This document shows, in pieces, positions 1-9,073 of a DNA stretch of 64,000 bases. The stretch comes from an uncultured Oscillospiraceae bacterium. Its GTDB lineage: Bacteria > Bacillota > Clostridia > Oscillospirales > Oscillospiraceae. Position numbers and translations under genes: made by a program. The stretch is from NCBI GenBank assembly GCA_910588625.1, contig CAJUQN010000003.1, forward strand, positions 1-64,000. The letters run 5' to 3'. How positions within the stretch are numbered: the stretch's first letter is position 1; each line of letters opens with the position of its first letter. The notes below the pieces were generated by a model. That model saw only the letters and a program-made list of their open reading frames with translations. It ran no database searches and was not told where the DNA came from.

Positions 1-1
1 A

Positions 2-283
2 CAAAATTACATTTTTTCCTCGGCGTTTTCTTACATTTTATCACTGGCGCTGACAGTGAAGAAGTACACGGACATGACCCAGCTTGACGCCACTATCCTG
101 CGTGAGTTCGTGGAACAGATCAGGGTGTCCGACACCTACACGACCGACGAACAGCAGAAGCGGGTGAAAATCCGGGAAATTGAAATCGTCTATAACTTCA
201 TTGGTGCGTTTGATTTTGAGGGAGCGCGGGAGCAATCCCAAACTGCCCAAGACCAAAATAATGCGAAAGTCGGCGCAGCTTGA
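2..283 (+). pseudogene. Serine recombinase C-terminal fragment (DUF4368-type tail)
   Basis: From about base 56 the reading frame encodes the characteristic end of large serine site-specific recombinases of clostridial mobile elements: KKYTDMTQLDATILREFVEQI, then a segment ending YNFIGAFDFEGAREQSQ. The frame stays open to the left edge, but the residues upstream of VKKYTD (QNYIFSSAFSYILS) do not resemble a recombinase. So it is either the remnant left after a deletion or the tail of a gene entering from outside the window. The catalytic resolvase domain is not present here. A weak hairpin followed by T residues lies near 342-355. Family assignment is from recognised motifs; the pseudogene status is inference. 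Confidence 0.7.
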
Positions 284-374
284 CGCTACGCCGACCCTCG
301 CTTAAAATGTTTTCTTACGTCACCGCCCCTAATCGGCGGAGCGCTCTTTTCAGCTTACGAAGAAGAACAGGCTT

Positions 375-1517
<1,143 letters not shown>

Positions 1518-1599
1518 AGCGCATTATCCTTTCATCGTTATATTGCCGGCATCCCCGCCCCTTTTCGGGGAGCGGGGATACGACGACGCATGAATTATA

Positions 1600-2604
1600 T
1601 TAGCCGCGGGCCTTCTTAATCTCGTCCACCAAGACGGGGAGCACCTCGAACAGGTTGCCCACCACGCCGTAGTCGGCCACGTCGAAGATGGGGGCGTCGG
1701 GGTCCTTGTTGATGGCCACGATGCAGTCAGAACCGCTCATGCCCGCCAGGTGCTGGATGGCGCCGCTGATGCCGCAGGCGATGTACAGCTTGGGACCCAC
1801 GGTCTTGCCGGTCTGGCCCACCTGATGGGCGTGGGCAATCCAGCCCGCGTCCACGGCGGCACGGGAAGCGCCCACGGTAGCGCCCAGCTCCTTGGCCAGG
1901 GCCTTGATGGTCTCGAAGCCCTCGGGGCCGCCCACGCCGCGACCGCCGGACACGATGATCTCAGCGCCCTCCAGGTCCACGTTCTCGCCGCCCATCTCGC
2001 GGATGAGCTCGATCACCTGGGTGCGGATCTGGTCCTCGGGCACATGGACGTCCTCTTTGATGATCTCAGCCTTGCCCTCCACGGCGTCGCTCTTCTTGAA
2101 CACGCCGGGACGGACGGTGCCGATCTGGGGACGGTTGTTCGGGCACAGAATCGTGGCCATCAGGTTGCCGCCGAAGGCGGGACGGGTCCACGCCACGTTG
2201 CCGGTCTCCTCGTCGATGTCCAGTGCGGTGCAGTCGGCGGTCAGGCCGGTCTTGAGGCGGCAGCTGACCCGGGGGCCCACGTCGCGGCCGTTGTTGGTGG
2301 CGCCGATCAGCATACTGGTGGGGCCGTACTTCTCCACCAGAGTGCAGATGGCGGTGGCGTAGGCGTCGGTGGTGAAGTGCTTGTACTCCGGGCCGTCCAC
2401 CACGATGATCTTATCCGCGCCGTGCTCGTTGGCGGCCTTCACCGCCTCGTCCACGCCGCTGCCGATGACCACGGCCACCAGAGCGCCGCCCTGCTTGCCC
2501 GCCATCATCTTGCCGGGGGTCAGCAGCTCGATGCCCACATTCTTGGCAGTGCCGTCCTCATTGGTCTCTACGAATACCCACAGGTCTTTGGTCTTGGCTT
2601 CCAT
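1600..2604 (-). CDS. etfA: Electron transfer flavoprotein alpha subunit (copy 1)
   Basis: 334 residues with the EtfA C-terminal FAD-binding half: [15 protein letters not shown], then [43 protein letters not shown] and [21 protein letters not shown]. Together with EtfB it carries electrons to or from the acyl-CoA dehydrogenase encoded immediately downstream. GGAGGGGAAGCACA precedes the ATG. Only 15 bp separate it from etfB, so the two are co-transcribed. A second copy at 48033-49037 has the same length and differs at about 30 residues by eye, mostly in the middle of the protein. Confidence 0.95.
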   Translation of the reverse strand: MEAKTKDLWVFVETNEDGTAKNVGIELLTPGKMMAGKQGGALVAVVIGSGVDEAVKAANEHGADKIIVVDGPEYKHFTTDAYATAICTLVEKYGPTSMLIGATNNGRDVGPRVSCRLKTGLTADCTALDIDEETGNVAWTRPAFGGNLMATILCPNNRPQIGTVRPGVFKKSDAVEGKAEIIKEDVHVPEDQIRTQVIELIREMGGENVDLEGAEIIVSGGRGVGGPEGFETIKALAKELGATVGASRAAVDAGWIAHAHQVGQTGKTVGPKLYIACGISGAIQHLAGMSGSDCIVAINKDPDAPIFDVADYGVVGNLFEVLPVLVDEIKKARG

Positions 2605-2619
2605 TGTGCTTCCCCTCCC

Positions 2620-3426
2620 TTAAATAATGCTGGCGCCGCTGAGCAGCTCGAACAGCTTCTTAGCAGAAGCGGCGTTGTCCTCTTCCTGAATCTTCACGCC
2701 GCCGCTCTTCTTCTGAGGCACAAAGGTCTTCTTCACGTTGGTGGGAGAGCCCTTCAGGCCGATGCGGGTGGTGTCGATGTCCGGGAAGGCGTCGTCGCCC
2801 AGCACGGGGATCTCCGCCCGGTTGGCGGCCATCTTCCGCTTGATGGTGGGGTAGCGGGGGTCCCAGGCCGGCTTGGTGTAGGTCACCAGGCAGGGGAACT
2901 TGACGCCGATGACCTCGACGCCCTCCTCCACTTCCTTCTTTACCTTCAGCATATCGCCGTCAACCTCAGCCTCCAGGCCGTAGGTAACCTGGGGATAACC
3001 CAGGTGCTCGGCAAGCTCCGGGCCCACCTGGGCGGTGTCGCCGTCGATGGCCTGCTTGCCGCAGAAGATGGCGTCAAACTTCGCGCCCTCCAGCTCCTCC
3101 ACCTTCTTCACAGCGTTGTACAGGATGTAGCTGGTGGCCAGAGTGTCGGAGCCGCCGAAGGTCCGACCGGACACCAGATATGCCTTATCAGCGGCGATGG
3201 CCAGGCACTCCTTCAAAGCGGCGGTGGCCTGCGGGGGGCCCATGGACAGGACCACGATCTTGGTATCGGGGTTCTTGTCCTTAATGCGGGCGGCGGCCTC
3301 CAGGGCGTAGCCGTCGAAGGGATTGACGATGCTGGGAACGCCGTCACGAATGAGGGTGTTCTTCACCGGATCGATTTTGATCTCGGTGGTGTCCGGCACC
3401 TGCTTGACACAGACGAGTATATTCAT
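2620..3426 (-). CDS. etfB: Electron transfer flavoprotein beta subunit
   Basis: 268-residue EtfB, first gene of the etfB-etfA-bcd operon. The N-terminus MNILVCVKQVPDTTEIKID and the nucleotide-binding segment FCGKQAIDGDTAQVGPELAEHLG are diagnostic. The C-terminal tail ends [13 protein letters not shown]; the same tail is found welded to an acyl-CoA dehydrogenase fragment at 49053-49574. In bifurcating Etf complexes EtfB binds the second FAD and NADH. Ribosome binding site AGGAGG precedes the ATG, and a promoter-like pair lies at 3484-3512. Confidence 0.95.
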   Translation of the reverse strand: MNILVCVKQVPDTTEIKIDPVKNTLIRDGVPSIVNPFDGYALEAAARIKDKNPDTKIVVLSMGPPQATAALKECLAIAADKAYLVSGRTFGGSDTLATSYILYNAVKKVEELEGAKFDAIFCGKQAIDGDTAQVGPELAEHLGYPQVTYGLEAEVDGDMLKVKKEVEEGVEVIGVKFPCLVTYTKPAWDPRYPTIKRKMAANRAEIPVLGDDAFPDIDTTRIGLKGSPTNVKKTFVPQKKSGGVKIQEEDNAASAKKLFELLSGASII

Positions 3427-3483
3427 CTTGGGTTTTCCTCCTATCTGAAATTTGGTGATGCGCTTGCTCGTTATGCGCTATTT

Positions 3484-3512
3484 AGTCTACCATATTTTCG
3501 CCAACTTGTCTA
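3484..3512 (-). promoter_or_regulatory. Candidate promoter of etfB-etfA-bcd
   Basis: On the minus strand TAGACA (3507-3512), a 17-base spacer, and TAGACT (3484-3489), about 60 bases before the etfB start. The hexamers resemble sigma-A elements with exact 17-bp spacing. Sequence match only. Confidence 0.5.
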
Positions 3513-3602
3513 CCTCGATTTACAGGCAAAAATAGTTTTGTCCATTTGTTCACCCATGAATTTTCCTGTCCTTGGCACGCGAGAAACGCGCGGCACAAGG
3601 GA

Positions 3603-4022
3603 CTAATGCCCCTTGTGCTTTTCCCGGCGTTTCTCCTGACGAAGGGCCAGCTTCCGCTCCCGCTCCGCCTCGCGGCGTTCTCTGGAGACGACCTTGCGTT
3701 CCACCTTCTGCTGCTCCCGCTGAAGCTGAAGGGCCTGCTGGGCTTTTGTCCCCGTGCCCGTGGGCCGGACAGCTCTTCTGGCCTCCCGCCGAGCCCGTTT
3801 TGGGTTGACGGCCCGCTCTGTGGACCGTTCCCTCTTCACCGGCGGGCTAAAGGTCAGCTCCCGCCAATGGGACTGGAAATGATCCAATACCTCCTGGTCC
3901 CGGGGCTCGCCGCCGAAGGTTACCTTGCACACCCGGCAGCTGTCCCCGTCCTCCCGCCGGTACAGCGCCACCCAGAAGGGCGGCTCGAAATACACGGTCA
4001 GCCATGATTTGGAAACGCTCAT
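3603..4022 (-). CDS. yjdF: YjdF family protein (DUF2992)
   Basis: 139 residues: an N-terminal globular part (SKSWLTVYFEPPFWVALYRR, then GDSCRVCKVTFGGEPRDQEVLDHF) followed by a very basic, coiled-coil-like tail rich in Arg, Lys, Gln and Glu (EQQKVERKVVSRERREAERE). This matches the YjdF/DUF2992 family, whose biochemical function is not established but which is commonly preceded by the azaaromatic-sensing yjdF RNA. AAGGAGG precedes the ATG and can pair with a CCUCCUU upstream in the leader. It stands alone, divergent from the methionine operon. Confidence 0.85.
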   Translation of the reverse strand: MSVSKSWLTVYFEPPFWVALYRREDGDSCRVCKVTFGGEPRDQEVLDHFQSHWRELTFSPPVKRERSTERAVNPKRARREARRAVRPTGTGTKAQQALQLQREQQKVERKVVSRERREAERERKLALRQEKRREKHKGH

Positions 4023-4135
4023 ATTCAGTTGTCCTCCTTAAAAATCACTTCGCAGAGAAGGGACAACCAAGGAGGCAGGTTACTGGCGGGAGGGTGGACT
4101 CCCGCGCCCCGACTACCCAACGGGGGCTGTGTTTT
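4023..4135 (-). promoter_or_regulatory. Structured yjdF leader, probable yjdF-class riboswitch
   Basis: The 5' leader of yjdF is GC-rich and folds. A perfect stem pairs GCGGGAG with CUCCCGC (4086-4092 with 4099-4105). The ribosome binding site AAGGAGG (4033-4039) is complementary to CCUCCUU at 4069-4075, so translation could be blocked. Known biology: the yjdF RNA motif sits before yjdF genes and binds azaaromatic compounds, controlling translation. Assignment rests on gene context plus visible pairing; no covariance model was run. Confidence 0.62.
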
Positions 4136-4288
4136 TATCTCCGCTGAAACTCATGATAGCATATTGGAAGCAAAAAGTACAGAGACCACCGCCCCAGTTT
4201 TGGGCCAGTCAAACAATTTTTACATAGATTTTTTGCTGAGTTTGCGGTATGATAGAGGCTGGCTTAAAGTGGAAAGGAAGGTGGTCAA

Positions 4289-4948
4289 ATGAAGCTGGAC
4301 CTGTCCGAGCCCCTGCGCTATCTGGGGGTGGGGGGGGGGCCGGACCCCGCCCTGTTGGCTGAGTTATCCACCGTCGCGGACAAACTCACCCGCTCGGTGA
4401 CACCCCGGTACATCTGGCGGGTGTACTCACTCTCCCATTTAGAATCGGGCCCCACCCTTGAGGGCGCCGGACTCACCCTGCCCGGCGCGATGACGGCGCG
4501 GATGCTGGGGGAGTGTTCCCAGGCGGTGCTTTTGGTTTGCACACTGGGGGCGGGCTTCGAAACACTCTTGCGGGCGGAACAGGCCCGGAGCATGGCCCGC
4601 GCCGCGATGCTGGACGCCTGCGGCTCGGCCTGGGTTGAATCGGGTTGTGACGCTGCAGAGGAGGAGATTTCCGCCCGTTTCCCGGAGCTGTACCGCACTG
4701 ACCGGTTCAGTCCCGGCTACGGCGGCCTACCGCTGACGCTTCAAAAAGATGTCTGCGCTCTGCTGGATGCCCCTCGGAGGCTGGGGGTGCAGGTGACGGA
4801 TAGCTTCCTCATAAATCCCTCCAAGTCAGTGACCGCCGTCATCGGTTTGTCAGACCGTCCCCAGCCCGCCCGTATCCGGGGCTGTGGGTTTTGCGTTCTG
4901 AAAGAGCATTGCCAATACCGCAAGGGAGGAAAAACCTGTGGATCTTGA
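4289..4948 (+). CDS. Free-standing MetH reactivation-domain protein
   Basis: 219 residues resembling the C-terminal SAM-binding activation domain of cobalamin-dependent methionine synthase. The hallmark is RFSPGYGGLPLTLQKDV near residues 135-150, and the C-terminal Cys cluster GCGFCVLKEHCQYR is typical of the stand-alone clostridial form. Role: reductive remethylation of inactivated cob(II)alamin with SAM. Its stop overlaps the start of metH, whose product lacks this domain, so the two should work together. Start chosen at ATG after AAAGGAAGG. A TATGAT at 4248-4253 may be the -10 of the operon. Confidence 0.87.
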   Translation: MKLDLSEPLRYLGVGGGPDPALLAELSTVADKLTRSVTPRYIWRVYSLSHLESGPTLEGAGLTLPGAMTARMLGECSQAVLLVCTLGAGFETLLRAEQARSMARAAMLDACGSAWVESGCDAAEEEISARFPELYRTDRFSPGYGGLPLTLQKDVCALLDAPRRLGVQVTDSFLINPSKSVTAVIGLSDRPQPARIRGCGFCVLKEHCQYRKGGKTCGS

Positions 4949-7304
4949 TTTTTTATACAACGGCATCGTCATTTTAGACGGCGCTATGGGCACCGTCTTA
5001 CAGCAGAGGGGCCTATCCCCCGGAGGCAAGCCGGAGCTGCTCAACTTCACCGACCCGGACCTGCTGCGCTCCATCTACCGGGAATATATTGACGCAGGCA
5101 GTCAAATCGTTTGCGCCAACACCTTTGGGGCCAGCGCGCCCAAGCTGGCCGGGACGGGACGTACAGTGGACGAGGTGGTTTCCGCCGCCGTAGCGATCGC
5201 AAAAGATGCTGCCGCCGGGACGGATGTGAAGGTGACGCTGGACATGGGCCCCCTGGGGGAGCTGCTGGAGCCCTTGGGCACTCTGCCCTTTGAGCGGGCC
5301 TATGCGTATTTCAAAGAAGTGGCCATCGCGGGCGAAAAGGCCGGGGCGGACCTGGTATCCATCGAGACCATGACCGACCTGTATGAGGCCAAAGCCGCCC
5401 TATTGGCAGTGAAAGAGAACACAAGCCTGCCCGTGCTGGTCACCATGTCTTTTGAGCAGAACGGCCGCACCTTCACCGGGTGTACCGTCCCCTCCATGGC
5501 CCGGACGCTGGAGGGCCTGGGGGCGGACGCCATCGGCCTGAACTGCTCCCTGGGGCCGGACTTGCTGGCCCCCCTGCTGAAGGAGCTGTGTGAGAACACC
5601 CGTCTGCCCGTCATCGCTAAGCCCAACGCAGGCCTGCCTGACCCGGCCACCGGGAAATACAATATGGGACCGGAGGAATTTGTCAAGTCCCTGCTCCCCT
5701 GCCTGGACGTAGGCGTCACCATCTTCGGCGGCTGCTGCGGCACCTCGCCGGACTATATTCGGACCCTCTCCAATGCCCTGAAAGACAAAACTCCCACACC
5801 AAGGATATACGAGTCCACCGGCTTCGTCTGCTCCGCTATGACGCCCTGCAAACTCAGCGGCGTACGGGTCATCGGCGAGCGCGTCAACCCCACGGGCAAG
5901 AAACGTTTCCAGCAGGCCCTGCTGGAAAAAGACCTGGACTATATCCTGGACACGGCCGTCCAGCAGGAGGACGCGGGCGCGGATATCCTGGACGTAAATG
6001 TGGGCCTTCCGGGGGTAGACGAGGGCTTCATGCTGCCCCAGGTGGTGAAAAAAATCCAGAGCGCCGTGGCGCTCCCCCTCCAGCTGGACTCCACCAACGC
6101 CGACGCGCTGGAGGCGGGCCTGCGGGTCTACAACGGCAAGGCGGCGGTGAACTCAGTGAACGGCGAACAGGCCGTGCTGGACCGCGTCTTGCCCATCGTA
6201 AAAAAGTACGGGGCCAGCGTGGTGGGCCTGTGCCTGGACGAAAACGGCATTCCCCAGACCGCTGAGGGCCGGGTGTCCATCGCCCGGCGGATTTTGGACG
6301 CGGCCCTTCGTTACGGCATCCCGGCGGAGGACGTGTGGATCGACTGCCTGACCCTCACCGTGTCCGCCCAACAGGAACAGGCGGCGGAGACGCTGAAGGC
6401 CGTGCGCATGGTGCGGGAGGAATTGGGCCTGCAGGTGGTACTGGGGGTATCCAACATCTCCTTTGGGCTTCCCAACCGCGTGGCCGTCACTCGGAGCTTT
6501 TTGACTCAGGCCCTGGCGGCGGGGCTGACCCTGCCCATCATTAACCCCAACCAGCGGGAGATCATGGACGCCGTAGCGGCGTTCAAGGTGCTGTCTGGCG
6601 AGGATGCGGGCAGTAGGGACTACATCGCCCGCTTCGCCGATGCGGCCCCTGTCCCCAGCGCTCCCGCCGCCGGCGGCGCGTCTCTCACTTTGGAGGACGC
6701 CATCGCGCGCGGCTTGGAGGGCGACGCTGGGAAACTGGCCCGGGAAGCGCTAAAGACCCAGGATGAGCTTTCTCTCGTGGAACAGCGCCTCATCCCTGCC
6801 CTGGACAAGGTGGGGACGGATTATGAGGCGGGCCGGGCCTTTCTGCCCCAGCTTTTGAGCGCGGCCCAGGCAGCCCAGGCCGTGTTTGAGACTGTCAAGG
6901 CCTCCATCGCCGAAAAGGGCGGGGCCCCAGTGAAAAAGGGCAAATTCGTCATCGCCACCGTCAAGGGCGACATACACGACATTGGCAAGAACATCGTGCG
7001 CACTGTGATGGAAAACTACGGCTACGACGCCATCGACCTGGGCCGAGATGTGCCGCCGGAGGTCATTCTGGACACTGTCCGGGCCCAAAATATCCCTCTG
7101 GTGGGCCTGTCCGCCCTCATGACCACCACCCTGCCCGCCATGGAAGAGACCATCAAACTCCTGCACACCCTGGAAAGTCCCCCAATGATCTGGGTGGGCG
7201 GCGCGGTGGTGACGCCGGAATATGCCGCTCAGATGGGGGCGGACCACTACGCCAAAGACGCCCGCCAGTCGGTGGACATCGCCCGAAAGGTGTTTGGCTC
7301 ATGA
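4938..7304 (+). CDS. metH: Cobalamin-dependent methionine synthase (three-module form)
   Basis: 788 residues in three modules: an Hcy-binding barrel with zinc ligands Cys203 (LNCS) and Cys266/267 (FGGCCGT); a pterin-binding barrel opening VIGERVNPTGKKR near 310; and a B12 module with DIHDIG at 678-683, whose His680 is the cobalt ligand. It transfers methyl from methyl-THF to homocysteine. At 788 residues it is far shorter than the ~1200-residue E. coli enzyme because the activation domain is a separate upstream gene. Starts with GTG overlapping the previous gene and ends overlapping the next by four bases (ATGA). Confidence 0.93.
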   Translation: MDLDFLYNGIVILDGAMGTVLQQRGLSPGGKPELLNFTDPDLLRSIYREYIDAGSQIVCANTFGASAPKLAGTGRTVDEVVSAAVAIAKDAAAGTDVKVTLDMGPLGELLEPLGTLPFERAYAYFKEVAIAGEKAGADLVSIETMTDLYEAKAALLAVKENTSLPVLVTMSFEQNGRTFTGCTVPSMARTLEGLGADAIGLNCSLGPDLLAPLLKELCENTRLPVIAKPNAGLPDPATGKYNMGPEEFVKSLLPCLDVGVTIFGGCCGTSPDYIRTLSNALKDKTPTPRIYESTGFVCSAMTPCKLSGVRVIGERVNPTGKKRFQQALLEKDLDYILDTAVQQEDAGADILDVNVGLPGVDEGFMLPQVVKKIQSAVALPLQLDSTNADALEAGLRVYNGKAAVNSVNGEQAVLDRVLPIVKKYGASVVGLCLDENGIPQTAEGRVSIARRILDAALRYGIPAEDVWIDCLTLTVSAQQEQAAETLKAVRMVREELGLQVVLGVSNISFGLPNRVAVTRSFLTQALAAGLTLPIINPNQREIMDAVAAFKVLSGEDAGSRDYIARFADAAPVPSAPAAGGASLTLEDAIARGLEGDAGKLAREALKTQDELSLVEQRLIPALDKVGTDYEAGRAFLPQLLSAAQAAQAVFETVKASIAEKGGAPVKKGKFVIATVKGDIHDIGKNIVRTVMENYGYDAIDLGRDVPPEVILDTVRAQNIPLVGLSALMTTTLPAMEETIKLLHTLESPPMIWVGGAVVTPEYAAQMGADHYAKDARQSVDIARKVFGS

Positions 7305-9058
7305 ATATTCGGGATTTTTTAGCGCAGGGCAGGCCCCTGCTCTTCGACGGGGCCATGGGGACCTTCTACGCCTCCCGCCCCAACCGGGCCGAGGCCCGCT
7401 GTGAGCTGGCAAATTTAGACGCTCCGGAGGAAATTGCCGCCATCCACCGCGCCTATTTGGAGGCGGGCTGCCAAGCCATCCGCACCAACACCTTTGATGT
7501 GAGCGGGGATGAGGACACCGCCCGGCGCATCATCGAAGCCGGGTGCCGCATCGCTCTGGATACGGCCCGGGATGTTAATGCATACGTATTCGCAGATTTG
7601 GGCCCCGTATCTCGGGAGGGTGCAGCCGGCCCTGGAGAGGTTTACTGTAAACGGACCGACCTCTTTCTCGCGCAAGGACTGACCCATTTTATTGTGGAAA
7701 CTCTGCCCACTGACGAGGGCATCCTCCAGCTGGCGCAGCATTTGAAGGAGCGTTGTCCTGCCGCCTTCCTGCTGGTGTCCTTCGCTGTGGCCCCGGACGG
7801 CATCACCCGGGAAGGGCTTTCTGCCCGCACTCTGTTCGAGCGCACCGCCGCCCTGAAGGCGGTGGACGCCGTGGGCTTCAACTGCGTCTCCGGGCCTCAC
7901 CATCTGCTGGAGCTGGTCCGGGGAATGGACCTGTCCGTCCTCAGCGGAAAGGCGCTGTCCGTTATGCCTAACGCAGGCTATCCCACCGTGCTGGGCCGCC
8001 GGGTGGTATACCAGGGTCAGGCGGACTATTTTGCCGCTCAGCTGGCGGAAATCGCCCAGTCGGGCGCGGCCATTGTGGGCGGCTGCTGCGGCACACAACC
8101 CCAGTATATCGCACGCGCCTGTGGCGCTTTGCAAGAGCGCTCCAAAGCCTCCGCCCCCCTCCCCGCCCGGCCGCGGGAAAAGGCCGGCCTGCGGTTGGGG
8201 CAGAACCGCCTTCGGAATAAGCTGGAATCTGGCCGGCGGGTCATTGCCGTGGAGCTGGACCCCCCGGCGGACGATGATGTGACCGCGTTTATGGAGGGTG
8301 TCCGAGTCCTGCGGGACGCGGGAGCGGACGCCGTCACCGTGGCGGACTGCCCCGTGGGCCGTCCCCGGGCGGACAGCTCCCTGTTGGCCTGCAAGATTCA
8401 CCGGGAAATCGGGCTGGAGCCTCTCCCCCACCTGACCTGCCGGGACCGCAACCTGAACGCCACGAAGGCCCTTTTGCTGGGACTGTCTATGGAGGGCGTC
8501 CACAACGTCCTGCTGGTCACCGGCGACCCCATCCCCACCCAGGACCGGGACGAGGTAAAGAGTGTGTTTAACTTCAACTCCCGCAAGCTGATGGCTTACG
8601 TCAGTGGGCTGGTGGACCACGGGCTGTCCACCCCCTTCCAGGTTTTCGGGGCGCTGAACCTGAACGCTGCCAACTTTTCCAAGCAGTTGGAGCTGGCCCA
8701 GGAAAAAGAGGCATACGGCGCGGCGGGGTTCCTCACCCAGCCGGTGCACTCCCCCCAGGCGTTGGAAAACCTGGCTCTGGCCCGTCAAACCTTGAAGGGA
8801 AAGATTTTGGGCGGCGTCTTTCCCATTGTCAGCCACCGCAACGCCCTCTTTCTCAACAACGAAGTGGCCGGTGTGTCTGTGCCGGGGGACATCGTCAAGC
8901 GCTATGAGGGCGTCAGCCGGGAGGAGGCCGAGGAATTGGCTCTTGAGCTATCGGTGCGCATCGCCCAGGACATGGTCCCCTACACCGACGGCTGGTATCT
9001 TATGACCCCCTTCCGCCGGGTGGCTCTCATCGCCCGGATCATGGCGGAGATCAAATAA
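7301..9058 (+). CDS. Bifunctional homocysteine S-methyltransferase / methylenetetrahydrofolate reductase
   Basis: 585 residues. The N-terminal half is a second homocysteine methyltransferase barrel (GAMGTFYASRPN; zinc motif VGGCCGTQPQYIARAC near residue 260). The C-terminal half is a MetF-type flavoprotein: VIAVELDPPADDDV, PLPHLTCRDRN, NVLLVTGDPIP, SVFNFNSRKLM. The layout matches the YitJ-type fusion of Firmicutes, which links production of methyl-THF to methionine synthesis. Translationally coupled to metH through ATGA. Whether the N-terminal half is itself active with S-methylmethionine or another donor cannot be told. Confidence 0.88.
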   Translation: MNIRDFLAQGRPLLFDGAMGTFYASRPNRAEARCELANLDAPEEIAAIHRAYLEAGCQAIRTNTFDVSGDEDTARRIIEAGCRIALDTARDVNAYVFADLGPVSREGAAGPGEVYCKRTDLFLAQGLTHFIVETLPTDEGILQLAQHLKERCPAAFLLVSFAVAPDGITREGLSARTLFERTAALKAVDAVGFNCVSGPHHLLELVRGMDLSVLSGKALSVMPNAGYPTVLGRRVVYQGQADYFAAQLAEIAQSGAAIVGGCCGTQPQYIARACGALQERSKASAPLPARPREKAGLRLGQNRLRNKLESGRRVIAVELDPPADDDVTAFMEGVRVLRDAGADAVTVADCPVGRPRADSSLLACKIHREIGLEPLPHLTCRDRNLNATKALLLGLSMEGVHNVLLVTGDPIPTQDRDEVKSVFNFNSRKLMAYVSGLVDHGLSTPFQVFGALNLNAANFSKQLELAQEKEAYGAAGFLTQPVHSPQALENLALARQTLKGKILGGVFPIVSHRNALFLNNEVAGVSVPGDIVKRYEGVSREEAEELALELSVRIAQDMVPYTDGWYLMTPFRRVALIARIMAEIK

Positions 9059-9073
9059 GGAGGAGCAGTCCCT

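Noticed and set aside
1750..3606. 618-codon plus-strand frame opposite etfA-etfB
   Set aside because: Antisense shadow; a similar shadow appears opposite the second etfA, which shows it is a codon-bias artefact.
4141..4288. SAM (S-box) riboswitch before the methionine operon
   Set aside because: The short region lacks the S-box core and a terminator; only a -10-like element is visible.
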